Of a stretch of DNA of 64,000 bases, positions 28,001-38,900 are shown piece by piece (positions within the stretch are counted from its first letter, which is position 1; each line of letters opens with the position of its first letter). Under the pieces are notes generated by a model. It was given only the letters and a program-made list of their open reading frames with translations. It was not told where the DNA came from and ran no database searches. The DNA is taken from positions 70,318,712-70,382,711 of the forward strand of contig NC_077224.1 of NCBI RefSeq assembly GCF_024763615.1. Direction: 5' to 3'. The position numbers and the translations under genes are program-made. Origin of the DNA: Phlebotomus papatasi. Lineage: Eukaryota; Arthropoda; Insecta; Diptera; Psychodidae.

Positions 28001-31000
28001 CGCAAAAATGAGATAATAATCGCGAATGGGAATTTTATTTACAATTAAGAAAAAAAGTAGAGCTTATCTCTCGCGTCAAAGTTTCAATTCAGTTTGATGA
28101 CGAGCCTGAGAAAATAAAGTTATTAAATTAGACTCGCATAATTCAATGCATTAGCGCTGAAGATTCAATTTTATGAATGATTCATTGCTCATGCATAGGA
28201 TTAATTGGTAAATAAATTCTATTTTAGCATATCATGCACTTGGCATAAATTGTCGCAATTTATGTGACTTGCAGACTGATCCTCGCACAGAAGAAAATCA
28301 ATTAATGAGGCCTACATTGCTTTTCTCGGAGAATTGTTAAACTTTGGACGGATCTATTTGAATCATGCCATAAATTGTGTTTCGTCTCGATCCACGAATT
28401 AATGTGTATTCTTATCAGCATTTTATTTCTCTACAAAAAAAAATAAATAAACAAATGATTAAAAAAAAAAAGTTGCACGTTGTGCGTCAAACTCCCGGAA
28501 TTGAAGTTGTAAGAATTATCTCAGGAATGTTATTAAGTGAAATTGAACTATTTTGAAAATTATCATATTGTACCATTTGCTTCAATGGAAAACAAGTTTC
28601 AAGTCCATTTGAAACTTCTGGGGGGAATTTTCTCAGAAGCGCGCAGCATCACTTTTTCAACTGATAAGAATGCCTTTTTTCCTTCTCGAACCTTCTAATC
28701 TCAGATCAAGAAAGTCCCGAGTGACTCTTTCATTGATCCACGAACATGTGGTTTAGTCTAATTTTAGCCAGAATGTCTTTTTTTCTGCTGAATCACAGTG
28801 ATTTAGCACGAAAAACTGCTTCAGTTTACCAAAAGGTGAGATATAGCTTTAATTAAATAGAGGATTGTTTATTTTAAGTTTTACTTCCTAAGAAATACGT
28901 TCAAGAATAATATTGAATAAAAGAAATCTTCTCTAGCAATTTTTGTCATTTTTATTACCTTTCTTAGACTCATAAATAATTTTTCCAGAAAGGAGATATT
29001 TTGGGCATGAGCTGAGGACAATAGAAGAGTGACTCCCAAGTGGGCATACCCAAATTTTGCATACGAGTATATCCAGCAATTTGAATAATGTTTCAGGATA
29101 AGCGGTAAAAATTGTGCTTTTAGTAAGACGTAAGACTTGAAATACTCCTCAAACGTTGTTATTACCAGGAAAACATTACGTAAGGAAAAGGTAATTTTCG
29201 CGTCATTAAAATTACTTTCCCCTGGTAAACTTACTAACCTTAATCTTACATCCTTTCTACGGTAGTAACTTACGACCGAATTAAATTCATTCAATAAAAT
29301 ACTTTTTCAATAAAAGCATTTATTGAAGCTTTTGTTGTTCTCATGGTAATTCTCATCGTAGTTTTTATTTACAGTATCGGCCAAAAGTTTCTTGACAAAA
29401 CTATGTTCGAGAAATTAGCTGGGAAAAATGACAAAAAAATAACTTTTTAAAATTTTTCTTCTCGCAATGGATTACAGATACAGTTGCCTGTAATCCATAG
29501 ATGTAGTTTATGTATCTCAAAAAAATAATTAATTATATTTCATATCAAAAATAATTCTTTTCCAAAAACTGATCATTTTTCATTGGCCAAAAGTTTCTTG
29601 ACAAATTTGAAAAAGTAACTCAAAATGGTCAAATACGTGCAATCAACATCCTGTAGAATTCCATAGGAAAGAAAGTCCGATCTGAATAAAATGTTACAGA
29701 TTAAGTTTTTTAATGTGCTTTAATGTTAAGTTATATATGGCAAAAATCGCTTTTCGTTGACATCCGATCCCGTTTCTGGAGAGAGAATGAAAAAAGATAT
29801 CGACAAGCGGTTTTCGGCAAAGGTTAAATGTTGATAGGCCGCTAGAAGTTGGCAAATTTTGTTTTCTTCACAATGGTGCTATTCCAATAAAAAAATTAAC
29901 ATGTTTTTTAACACATTACTGTTCTCAAGTACTAAAAAGACCATGACTGTTCCCACATGTAATTTCAATTAATATTTGTTGGCAAATCGACAAGATTAAT
30001 TTAATGTTTTCACTTTCATAGTATTTTCTACATTTTCCATGAGTTTTTCCGTGAGTTCTCACTCAGTGGTGAAAAGTTGGCGAGCATCATTAATATTCTC
30101 TACTCGTTATTTTCCTTGAAATGACGTATGGGAACAGAGGGAAAAGACATGGTCTTTTTTAGCACTTGAGAACAGTAATGTGCTAAAAAACATGGTCATT
30201 TTTTCATTGGAATAGCACCATAACTCAACCCCTATGACATCAATCAATTTCAAATATTAGTATGTTATAGATAGACCTAACTTCATCCGATTTAATCGGA
30301 AGTCCGATTAAACGAAAAATCGATTTCCAAAAATTCGATGTCGAATACTTCGAAAACTTGACGATGCTTATTCTTTAAATTTTAATATTGTAGCTGAGGT
30401 CGAGACCTTTCCAACAGTAGGTCGTACTATTTCCTCGATGTTCCCTGGCATGAACAATAATCAATAATGTCTTTCCTGGACCGTATTTTCGGTGTTTATG
30501 AAGAGATTTCCATAAAATTTTAGTATTTTGTATCTGAAATCGAGATCTTTCTAACAATGGGTCCCATCCGTCCCTACTTTACCCCGATGTACCCCGATCC
30601 ATACAATATCGAAATTAGCCGGACTTTATCATCTCTACTGTGAGTCAACCGATTTCAATTAATTTTTAACTGAGATTTTCCCTTTTGTATTCCTCCTCTG
30701 ATTCCTTCTGTACTAAAACTATTTAGAATAGAAAAGGACCAGTGATAAGCCCAGATAAGCCAATCGTAGCTGAGATTCTTTACAGACAACCTCAGAATGT
30801 AATTGAATGTCTGTAATGCCTGTAATTGAATATGGGGGTAAAATTAATTGAATTTGAGGGTAAATAATAGCGGATAACCAATGTCAGTAATTTCTGCCTC
30901 CGAAAACAGTTTGTTCAACGCATTACTTAACCTCAAAAATCAATGCACAATCGAATTTTCAAGTATTTCGAGTTGCAATGAACCCAAATTGTAGGCTTAT

Positions 31001-31964
31001 CACTAGTTATTTTTATTCTGATTTTAACGATCGTAAAGTACGTCATAAATTAAATTAAACTAATGCCATAAATTATCAACGTGACATTGTCCCATTAACA
31101 CTAAACTTTCATCCATTTAGATTGTAAAATTTCAGCAATTTCGTTCACATTACATTCAAGCCGCTGAGACTACATCTTATTGATCTAATGTCATACCTCT
31201 ACAGATATTTGAAAGTGAAAATCCAATAATTTTACCTTTAAAAAATACTTCTTTTGCTTTAATGCTGATTCAAAATTATAAAGTAATCGTATATGATTAT
31301 TTACACTTATTTGCTGCTTGGGTATTCAACAAAGTCAGCATGTTATTACTAAATTCTAACTTTTCCTACAACTTTTAAAAGGTAGCAAAGAGAAGTGGGT
31401 AATATTGATTATCCCCAGAATTAAAATGTAAATGTTTTCTGAGAATCACAAGTCACTTTCACTAACCGATTGGTCTCTAGATGCCATAATGAACAAAATC
31501 GAAAAAAAGTATATTTGATCTTTGAAGCAGATTTAATTTTTTAAAAATGTAAATGTTCCTAGATATTGTTTACTAAAGTAGGGGTCACCGAAATCCTGAA
31601 GTGGGATATTTCTTGTCGTTTAGATTATAATCGGCAAAAAATACTCTAACTCCAAAATAACTGGTAAAGAATTGATTAGAACTACTCCTAATTGGAATCT
31701 TGAAATTAGTCATATTCGTGACGAATTTCAGTCAAAACATTACTCAAAATTGGATTGGAATTATGTTGTATTTCTTATAATTAAAGTTTTGAAACTTTTT
31801 CCACCTGTGCCAGTGAAAGTTTTGAAGGGAATTTGCTCACCTGCTGGATCCATTCCTGGAGGAAGGTTGTACAGTTCGTGGAAATTGCTCTCATTTGGCC
31901 GCTGATTTGCCAAGTAGAGCATCGTTTGCAGCATAAAGCCGCCCGTGTTGTTTGGCAGGATCAT
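18713..31964 (-). CDS. Secreted pancreatic-type triacylglycerol lipase (six exons)
   Basis: The model joins 31841-31964, 23746-24011, 23526-23687, 22991-23464, 19125-19293 and 18713-19044 on the minus strand. All introns are GT/AG, the phases agree, and the total is 1,527 nt (508 residues plus stop). The fold is the alpha/beta-hydrolase lipase family: an N-terminal CYG.YGCF segment, an oxyanion-side HGY, the nucleophile motif GHSLG (Ser about 201), Asp in GMDPAEP (about 229) and His in CDH (about 316). A C-terminal PLAT/lipoxygenase-homology-like region follows from about residue 395. It should hydrolyse ester bonds of glycerolipids outside the cell. It most resembles the dipteran CG5966-type lipases, from memory of the family. 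All catalytic residues are present. The first exon is the weak point: it lies 7.8 kb upstream and has no clear signal peptide (see the exon entries). Confidence 0.85.
19125..19293 (-). CDS. Lipase exon 5
   Basis: It starts after a CCGCAG acceptor and ends TGTC|GTAAGT in phase 1. It encodes a cysteine-rich stretch (CFKC...CFQFG...SYK) typical of the junction between the catalytic domain and the C-terminal domain in this family. Confidence 0.88.
19739..20715. repeat. Local cluster of the dispersed 'accgat' repeat
   Basis: The phrase 'attgaaaaagctt.rgccaa' occurs three times in direct orientation (about 19,758, 20,079 and 20,509). Two copies of a longer block contain 'cggtacttaaccg', 'accgat' and 'aatttcaatacctttccaaa'. 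The units are 300-440 bp apart and 80-90% alike by eye. Shorter or older relatives are at about 14,500-14,910 and across 53.4-59.0 kb. It sits within the lipase intron 19,294-22,990. Confidence 0.6.
21430..21545 (+). repeat. Fragment resembling the leader of the LINE at 41 kb
   Basis: It contains 'gatgaaggcttggagaccga' and 'gccgaaagctttgg', followed by 'gaattccggtt'. A closely similar arrangement lies at about 41,120-41,235, just ahead of the decayed LINE ORF1. An inverted, more distant relative (gctttcggtcacaatatgg) is near 20,860. The link to a LINE 5' region is inference. Confidence 0.4.
22241..22781 (+). mobile_element. TTAACCCTTTAA-type MITE, forward copy
   Basis: The ends read TTAACCCTTTAACGACGA and the approximate inverse TCGTCCTTAAAGGGTTAA. 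The 540-bp interior is non-coding. It is the inverted counterpart of 25,580-26,100, alike over nearly its full length. It lies in the lipase intron between exons 4 and 5. Confidence 0.65.
22850..22937. repeat. Tandem duplication, 44-bp unit, two copies
   Basis: A 44-bp unit containing 'atttctgattt' and 'cttagatctttacaatttgg' is repeated exactly, with the second copy beginning at about 22,896. It lies about 55 bp inside the intron from the donor of lipase exon 4. Confidence 0.75.
22991..23464 (-). CDS. Lipase exon 4, catalytic core
   Basis: 158 codons, phase 0 at both ends, donor GAG|GTATGA. It contains GHSLG with the nucleophile serine, GMDPAEP with the acid, the calcium-loop-like LDRTDAKYVD region, the FFPNGG.NPGC segment and the catalytic histidine in CDH. 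The larger open frames on the opposite strand are shadows. Confidence 0.93.
23526..23687 (-). CDS. Lipase exon 3
   Basis: 54 codons between a CAG acceptor and CAT|GTAAGT. It contains the VVVVDWGGGSSPPY segment, the central beta strand and loop of the lipase fold, followed by a helix leading to the nucleophile elbow. Introns on both sides are about 60 bp. Confidence 0.9.
23746..24011 (-). CDS. Lipase exon 2, N-terminal lipase domain
   Basis: The acceptor is TTTTGCAG| at 24,012 and the donor TGG|GTGAGG at 23,745. It encodes the conserved CYG.YGCF start, a proline-rich stretch and the HGYLESG segment. The reading frame also stays open upstream to an ATG at 24,120. That extension begins with a hydrophobic stretch ending AAYAA, so an unspliced alternative start with a signal peptide is possible. 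Confidence 0.85.
24971..25190. mobile_element. Palindromic MITE, TAGGGGAAAGTACTC family, copy 1
   Basis: The left arm contains TACTCTCTCTTCGAACG and the right arm CGTTCGAAGGAAGAGTACG. The centre holds TAGCTTATCATCAATTATTG. A second copy with the same centre lies at 53,791-54,010. It sits in the long first intron of the lipase. Confidence 0.65.
25580..26100 (-). mobile_element. TTAACCCTTTAA-type MITE, inverted copy
   Basis: This is the reverse complement of the element at 22,241-22,781, including the words for 'agtccaacagagtctgat' and 'gtgcttctatgaacgatag'. The ends are CTCTTTAAAGACG and CGTTAAAGGTTTAA. Some internal substitutions separate the two, so neither is a very recent copy. Confidence 0.6.
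26185..26394. mobile_element. Short palindromic element
   Basis: The left arm reads AGGTGGGGCTACTTTGAGCT and TTGATATACGA. The right arm reads CGTATATCAATGTAGCCC and AGCTCAAAGTATCCCCGCC. It directly abuts the next element and may have been cut by it. Confidence 0.5.
26395..27343. mobile_element. CTACACAGTAAAA-type MITE with many internal palindromic words
   Basis: The ends CTACACAGTAAAAA and TTTTTACTGTGTAG are inverted copies of one another. The interior repeats CACTATTATAGTG-like words and their variants about eight times between 26,445 and 27,310. No frame is conserved through it. Confidence 0.6.
27344..29370. other. Gene-free part of the first lipase intron
   Basis: AT-rich, with poly-T and poly-A runs near 27,515 and 28,440. 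A 137-codon minus-strand frame at 28,881-29,294 has no domain and no splice context. I see no element with convincing ends. Confidence 0.4.
29371..29608. mobile_element. Remnant end of a Tc1-like element (spaced direct repeats)
   Basis: GGCCAAAAGTTTCTTGACAAA occurs at about 29,379 and again at about 29,585, in the same orientation and about 206 bp apart. Tc1-like transposons with an IR/DR layout carry such paired repeats at each end. The outer one begins ACAGTATC. The matching right end and a transposase were not found, so this is one isolated end. Confidence 0.4.
29750..30737 (-). repeat. Old partial copy of the nested 1.8-kb element family
   Basis: It contains GGTTTTCGGCAAAGGTT near 29,808, 'cgattaaacgaaaaatcga' near 30,305 and MITE sequence. 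These words recur, inverted and in reverse order, at 40,220-40,990, and partly in the element at 46,545-48,352. It is interrupted by the palindromic element at 29,873-30,221. Together with 30,738-31,007 it appears to be one degraded copy. Confidence 0.45.
29873..30221. mobile_element. Palindromic MITE, ~349 bp
   Basis: The left arm begins ATGGTGCTATTCCAAT and contains ACATTACTGTTCTCAAGTAC. The right arm contains CTTGAGAACAGTAATGTG and ends ATTGGAATAGCACCAT. Arms of about 80 bp match closely. No ORF. Confidence 0.65.
30738..31007. mobile_element. ACCAGTGATAAGCC-type MITE, degenerate copy
   Basis: It opens ACCAGTGATAAGCCCAGA with TAGCTGAGATTCTTTACA just inside, and closes GGCTTATCACTAGT. The sister copy at 39,755-40,076 has the same ends with better inverted arms. 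Confidence 0.6.
31841..31964 (-). CDS. Putative first coding exon of the lipase
   Basis: The ATG at 31,964 is preceded two codons upstream by an in-frame TAA and by AT-rich sequence, so the exon starts there. It is distinctly coding in composition, gives 41 codons plus one base, and ends at a strong donor CAG|GTGAGC. Its phase (1) fits the acceptor at 24,011 exactly. It lacks an obvious hydrophobic signal sequence, which is odd for a secreted lipase. An alternative is that it belongs to another short transcript. Confidence 0.6.
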
Positions 31965-32697
31965 ATTTTAATTAAATTTTTTTTCAAAATACTTTGCAAT
32001 TTTTCACCTCAATCATTAAAAATAAGTCACTTAAGACACTTCTTGTCAATATCTGTCCAAAGAGAACTATCGATGATCTATTTAAACTGAAATTTATTGA
32101 CTTTTCAATGTCATGCCTCACAATTTTTCACTAAATTTTGTTCACTAGGTCAGAATTAATTTTTCTAACTTTTAATACACACACTTCTTGTTTGCTTTAT
32201 CCACTCTTTTCTGCTGCTATTTTGTCTACAGATTTTCGTTCCAGAGAATTTGTTCGGGGAGAATGATCATTCCACATGCACTAAACAATAACGACTGATC
32301 TTCCAGCCTCTCTTGGACTAGACAAAAATATCTTATCGCAATGAATTGTACATGTTTATTACTATTTAAGAAAACGTCCCCATCCAATCGCTCACAGACG
32401 CAGATCATAGGTCAAAAAATATCACAAATGAGTAAATATGACGTCAATATTGATACACCCAACATAGTTGAGACTAATTAATTCACCCATTATGAAAAAA
32501 AAAAATTGTCTCACCATGTGGGGATCCAGAGTTCTCCACAAAATGACCAAAAAAAGCCAAGGAATTTGTCTTATAGCTTCGCCTACATTGTATATTTGTG
32601 ATAACTTTGTGTGGTTCCATTGCATACAGTTTTATTGATTAAAAATATTATTATTGGAGAGATTGCAGCACTAAATGTATTAAGTCACTACCATCAG

Positions 32698-32703
32698 TTT
32701 ATT
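32698..32703 (-). terminator. Candidate poly(A) signal of the GRIP-like gene
   Basis: AATAAA on the minus strand 100 nt past the stop codon; another lies about 70 nt further on. This leaves the lipase start about 730 bp downstream. Confidence 0.4.
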
Positions 32704-32802
32704 TTTCCTCATTTTTCCTTCTCTTTGCAGAAAATCAACTCATTTTTTGGTTTATGTGTGTGATTAAATGGAATTTCAGCAATTTGCATTGCATTTAAGT
32801 CG

Positions 32803-32910
32803 TTAATCAGAAATTGGTCTCTGGACAATCATATCAATCTTATCTCCACTCGCAGCAATCAATGGCACAGTTAAACAGCAATCAAAGTCCTGCGTTTTCG
32901 TCCCGTTCAC
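32803..32910 (-). CDS. Grip: Grip last exon, end of PDZ7
   Basis: 35 codons and TAA after a TTTCAG acceptor, too short for a simple ORF scan. It encodes VNGTKTQDFDCC, then the final beta strand and helix of a PDZ domain, and a very short tail. It completes the DRIMM end of the exon at 37,050 without a phase break. The intron between them is 4.1 kb. Confidence 0.9.
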   Translation of the reverse strand: MNGTKTQDFDCCLTVPLIAASGDKIDMIVQRPISD

Positions 32911-35900
32911 CTGAAATTTTCAGAAAAGATTTTTTCCTAAATAACTGAAAATTGATAGATATTTTTAAAGACCTAAAATCTAGTAAAAAAATAATTTCGG
33001 TACATAAATATAGGAACGGAGTGATATTTCGGACAGCTTGAAACATCGGCCACTTTAAGTCTAATATCGGACAGTGTAAACAAATGGAATTACTTTTCAG
33101 GGAGAACTCACTAAGTTATTCCAGAATTTTTCGCTCAGATCCTAAGCCATCATCAGTTGCTGAAACAAAAGAGACGACCGGCTCTGTTCAAAAATAACCT
33201 CTTGAAGAGTCCAAAGCCACTTCAAATCCATCCCAAGCCTATTCGAATATCAACCAAAAGTCTAAAGTGCAATTTCACATTTTCGCGCTAGCTGCGTCCT
33301 ATTTCGAATTTTCCGTAATCTTGGCACTTCAATCGTTAACAACAAAAGAACAGTGCGTAACGTGCATAACCCTTCACTGGATTCACTGTAAAAAGCGAAT
33401 GAACGTCCTTTTCATAAACTAATCACTTTCTTGATATTTCATAAATAAGGTAAGAATACACAGAGCTCTCCGATATTCGGGTGACAGCAATGAAACAGAA
33501 AATAAGAAAAGAAGAAAATAAATCGAATATTCAGCAATTTACCATTTGGTAAGTTTTATTCTAATAATTCTCTCATTTTAAAGCACAGGTTATTCCTGGT
33601 AACTGACATCGATTGAACGTACATATGACAAAATAATATAAATAATAAAAACAATAATATAAATAAATAGATTCAGGGTTTCTGCCGTTTACCTGATGAG
33701 ATCGGTCATGGTAAGTCGGCGGCAGACGCAACCACGCATTAATCGAGGAGAAATATATAAATTGAATTGAATCGAATTGAATAATAATAATAATATCATG
33801 ATGACTTAGTTTTGCTACTTGGGTTATGTTTCTAAATTCGTCCACTTGTTTTGTGTTTCTCAAAAATTCCACAAAGTTTTAATGGTTTCAATTTCTATAA
33901 AGTTTAAACAATGTCAAAAAAAAAACTTGAAAGAGTTTTAGAAAAACAAATAACTTCGAAAAACTTGCAGTATGATATTCCGCATAAGGTGGACGATATT
34001 ACAATCAAAGTGTCCGATACATAATCCAAAGCAATATATTACAAGTATACAGGGGATAACAAATTATTTACGGCAGACTTCCTCTCCTATCTCCAGAATA
34101 CTCATTTCGGGCCTTGACAGTCGTAAAGATAAGCCGAGCGACGGATTAGCGTAATTATATTTATTCAAAATACTGGTTAAACCACATTTCTACAGTAAAC
34201 TCTCGCTAATTCGGCTCTTTTAATATCGGGCTACTTTTTAATTCGGGCGGCAGTTAAATTCGAAAAAAGTTTGTTAACATTTTTCAAGTTTGATTATGAT
34301 TATCAAATGAACCCGATATGCTCAAATTTGCCATGGTTTATATGAGTTTTGATGTAATTTTGCGTTATTAAGGGATTTTCATGAAATTTACAATATATAT
34401 GAGTACAGGGTGGCTGAAAAAAAATGCAACAACTTTCAGAGCGCATAGGTGTCAAACTCCTGGTGACAGCGGTTTCATATTTTGCATAGTGGTAGTTCAT
34501 TTTATTGGCTAAAAGCCTACAAAAGCATTTTCGATAATATTTTGTAAAACTTTTTAAAACGTAATGGAACTCAAATGTGACAATTTAATGTCGCTATATT
34601 TTGCGGGAAATGCGGAAGCAACTATATCGTTAGGGCTCTTCAAAATCCTGAATGTAATTAAACTTTCCGTTTCTCCAAACCTAACGTGGTACAGGGATAC
34701 TAGTAGCATTTTAAAATGCTTTGATGGAGGTCTAAAAAAATTGCGTAATTGCTAGTCATCGTTTTTAAAGTGAAGAAGCAAATTGAACAAAATCTGCATC
34801 TCATCTGCAGACAAACGATCTGTGAGATGCATAGATCTCATATAACCATGAAATAAATATTGTTAAAGTACCTCTATATGAAGCCTTAAAAATCCTGAAA
34901 AGGATGAGATTTCATCGATCCTCAAAAATAAGTTATGCTCGATCGACGAAGGAGTAAATTCGCTTGCACGTTTATGGTCAGTTCCAGAATGTCATTTTTT
35001 CTAATTAGAAAATTTTTTAATTGAGCAATTGATGTGCAAACAAAACGATTGTGTCTATGTGAAGGAAAGTTCATACGATAATTCAGACGTTCGAATGGCC
35101 ACCGGAAGTTAAGGACCACCTTATTTGAAGTTCTGGACTTCCCTGAAGACAAATTATCACTTTCCACTCGGGTTTTTAGGCTATACCGTCAAAATGAATG
35201 CCAATGTGTTTCTGGAAATTGTTCTGGAAGGAGTGTTGGGGTCGTGGACAAACAAACATTTTAGTAAGAAGTAATGGAAGTTCGATCAAGACTCGACAAC
35301 GTCGCAGAAATGACGCTCCGAACAAGATTTGGCTAACAGAAATGTTTCGCATTTCATTTTGGGAAAACAACGACCTCCACAATTCTTCGATGCAAAATCA
35401 TTTGACTTCTTCAAAAGAGGCATTTTGTTGGTCAAGGTTAGGACTAAAAAGTAGCAAAGTGTCGTTGAGCTGAAGGCAACCCATCCTCGTGAATAGCAGG
35501 ACATTCAGAAGTCTGACATTCGTGCAAACTGCGGTAGCACTTGCAACAGACTTAAGACCATAATTAAGTCAAAATAAGATCATATTGAACAAAACCGATA
35601 ATATTCTAAAATTTTGATGTATTTACTACTATCTTGTCTATATTTCAAAAAAGTTGAACAAAAAATGAGGATAATATAGCGCTTTAGTTTGTTGCATTTT
35701 TTTACAGCCACCCCGTAACTCAATATGTGTGTATGCAGATCAATAAAAATCGTTGTATTTCAAAAAGATTATCGCCCGAATTTCTCTCAAATTCGGGTGG
35801 CATTTTGATCCCAAATGCCCGAATTTGAGAAAGTCGTCTACTGTATCATTTTCCACTAAGCTGTCTGTCGGCTTAAATCCTAAGTGTGTTAAGGACCTTA

Positions 35901-38900
35901 TGCCTGCTATAGCTACAGCTACCCATTTTCAGAGAAAAATTGGAGAGTTTTGGCTTAAGTATTACTTTTGAACTTAAGCCCTATATTTCGGGAGAACCAC
36001 GCGTATGCGTTTGAGTGACGAAGAAGCCGATCCGCCTGCCGTGAGAGCATTTGACTGGGCAACTCGCCTTGAAGCTTATTGGAAGTCGAAATGCAGAACC
36101 TTTTCTACTTTTTCTATAAATGGATGAAACTGAAACCTGAGGATCACTCCTTATGTGCTCTACAGGCATACGGTTTAAGCCGAGACACGGTTTAATTTAA
36201 TGTAATTGTAATCAAAATAAAGATTAAATTACATTTCCATCCGTTTCAGTGGGTTTCTTCATCCATCCTTGGCCCATCAATATAAGATTTGTTCATTGAT
36301 TGGCATAAAATTGGTCGTAGTAGGCTTTGGATTTTGCTTTTTCTTCATGGTTGTTGCAAAAGAATTTTCCTGAGAAATGCCACCACTGAGAAAAAACGAG
36401 GGTGCGATTGACTAATTTTCCTCATAACTTTAACACTTTTTAGGTGTAAAAATATATCAACATTTTCTAATGTCAATTTTACACCTTTTTAAGGGTAAAA
36501 TTAACATGAAAAAGGGTAACTTTAACCCCTAATACACCTAAAAAGCATAATATTTACACCGATTTCATATCAATACTTCAGGGTAAAATAAACATTTCCG
36601 AAATGTTATTTTAACTTTTTTCGGATTTCTCTCAGTGTCCATCCTTGGCCCATCAATGAAAGATTTGTTCATTGATTGGCATAAAGTTAGTCGTAGTAGG
36701 CTTTGGATTTTGTTTTTTCTTCACGTTTTTCAAGATAATTTGCCTGAGAAATGCTACTCCACCGTCCGGAAGGTTATGATTCGGTTCAAGGAACTCAAGA
36801 TTATTGCTCAGAATTTAGGAGGAAGTGGCCGAAAGACCAAAATTCACGGCAAGAGCATGGAAAAGAAAGCGTTTAAGCTTTTTGAGAAGCAGCCCATTCT
36901 TTCTTTGTGAGATGTTGGCAAAAAGATGGGAATATCTTGGACCTTGGTTCAGAAAATCAAGAAGAGCAATGGTTTGATAACCTACACAGCTCAGGCTGCT
37001 CTCCATCGGATGTAAAAAGACCCAATCTTCTAGCTATAAAATTACTTACCATCATAATACGGTCGAAAGACTTGAGAAGACCAACTGCATCGGCAGGTCC
37101 TCCACTTCTTATCCTGTTGATATACACACCACGCTCGTAGAGTCCGTCAGAGAGGGAAAATCCATAGTCATCGTAGACTTTGTCTTTGTAGAGGGTCACA
37201 TGGATGGTCTTGAAGCGTCCTTCGGCACTTGAGGAGGTCGAAAGGGCATCAGTGACTGAAGGACTTCGAGGTCGCCTCTGAACTTTGCTGTAAATGGCCT
37301 GTGGCTGTGGCAAGGAAGCAGTATTCTCGCCATTGTCTGTGCGATTTCTGGCAATCTTGAGATCTACAACATTCTCAAAGCGCTGTAGAAGCTTCGTGGC
37401 GGTACTTAGTGGTACTCCTTGGACAGTTTCTCCATTGATAGCCAGGATTTCGTCACCAATGCACAGCTTTCCGGATGCATGAGCTACACCTCCTTCAACA
37501 AAACCACTGATGACTATAGGCTTTTGGAGGTTTTCACTGCCGGCCAGGGTAATTCCCAAAGGTCCCCCGTTCGTTTCCAGCCGAACTGTGCTTACAATTT
37601 GATGCAGGGGATTGCTGTATGAATTCATTGGCAGGGGCATTTCCAAGCTGTAAAACAAGAAATATTCAAACAAAAGAAAAATTTAAGCAAAATGAAAACG
37701 GTTTTACTTGTAATAGGTCTGGAAGTATTCAGGATACCCTTCCATTTCCACAAAAGGATCTTCAATGATGTCCGAAGGATTATTGTCCGTTTTTAGGGTA
37801 GAATTTCCCATTTGACCAAGTTCCATGTGACTGAGGGAATTTGCAAAAAGAGGAGGTCTTCGAATAGTCATCAATCCATTCCCCATTAGATTCTCTTCCA
37901 TTTGATAAAAATCCGTTTGATTTCCCGAATTGGGTTTCTGTTCACTCCTTCCCGCATCATTATTCCTCTTCGTTGTACCTGCATAGCCATAGGAAGAGGG
38001 TGAATTGTTATCTGCAATCCTCGTTTCAGTGCTGCTATAGATGAAATTATTCCGATACTGAGCATCAAATAGGAAGTCCGGAAGGCAGGTTCTCTTGATG
38101 GTCAGTGTCGTAAATTCATTCTTGTTCTCCTTGAGCAAAGCATCAACATTGTAGTGCTGCAGAGGCTGAGAATCCACAGCTAGAAGAATGTCACCAGCTC
38201 TAAGGGAACCTGTCCGATGAGCTGCACTGCCCGGCTTCACATCAGTTATTATAAAAGCACCACTATTTGTAGCATTTACGGTTATTCCCAATTCACTGCG
38301 TTCCTGATGCTTCGGGAGCTTCACATTGAAGACTCCACTGGAGGGTATCACGGAATCTGACATATCAAACTCAATCTCTACCTCAACCCAATTTGGTGCC
38401 ACTTTCTGATGCAAATTCTTATACCCAATGTCTCCTAGGATCTGACGCACAGTCGTCACATCCAAATTGTAGAGTTTATTGACGGCCAGCAGACGATCAC
38501 CCTTCTGAATGCATCCAGATCGATCAGCCACAGAATCTGGGATGATCTGAGCAATAACAAAGCCACGACTACAAGGACTTGGACCACCAAGGCATATTCC
38601 GGATCCTTGTGAACAGTCCAGGACAACTTGAACCGTCTCAGAGCGACAGAGACCAATGCTTCCAGACACTAATCCACCACTCCCGGAACTCTCCAGCAGA
38701 GGCAATGAACTCTTCCTCATAAATTTCTTTTGGCGCATTTTGCGTGATTCAAGAGTATTGAATCCATATTTGGCACTGTTCCCATTCTGTTGTTGCAGTC
38801 CTGGAAGGAAATGGAAGCCAGTTAACATAATAGAGAATCATCCCAGGGTAGGAGAGGAAAACAAATTCGCTTCTCCAGATTATTATTTTTAAACGTATCT

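Noticed and set aside
28881..29294. 137-codon minus-strand open frame in the first lipase intron
   Set aside because: No domain, no matching splice signals, low-complexity composition; length is not exceptional for a gene-free intron of this size.
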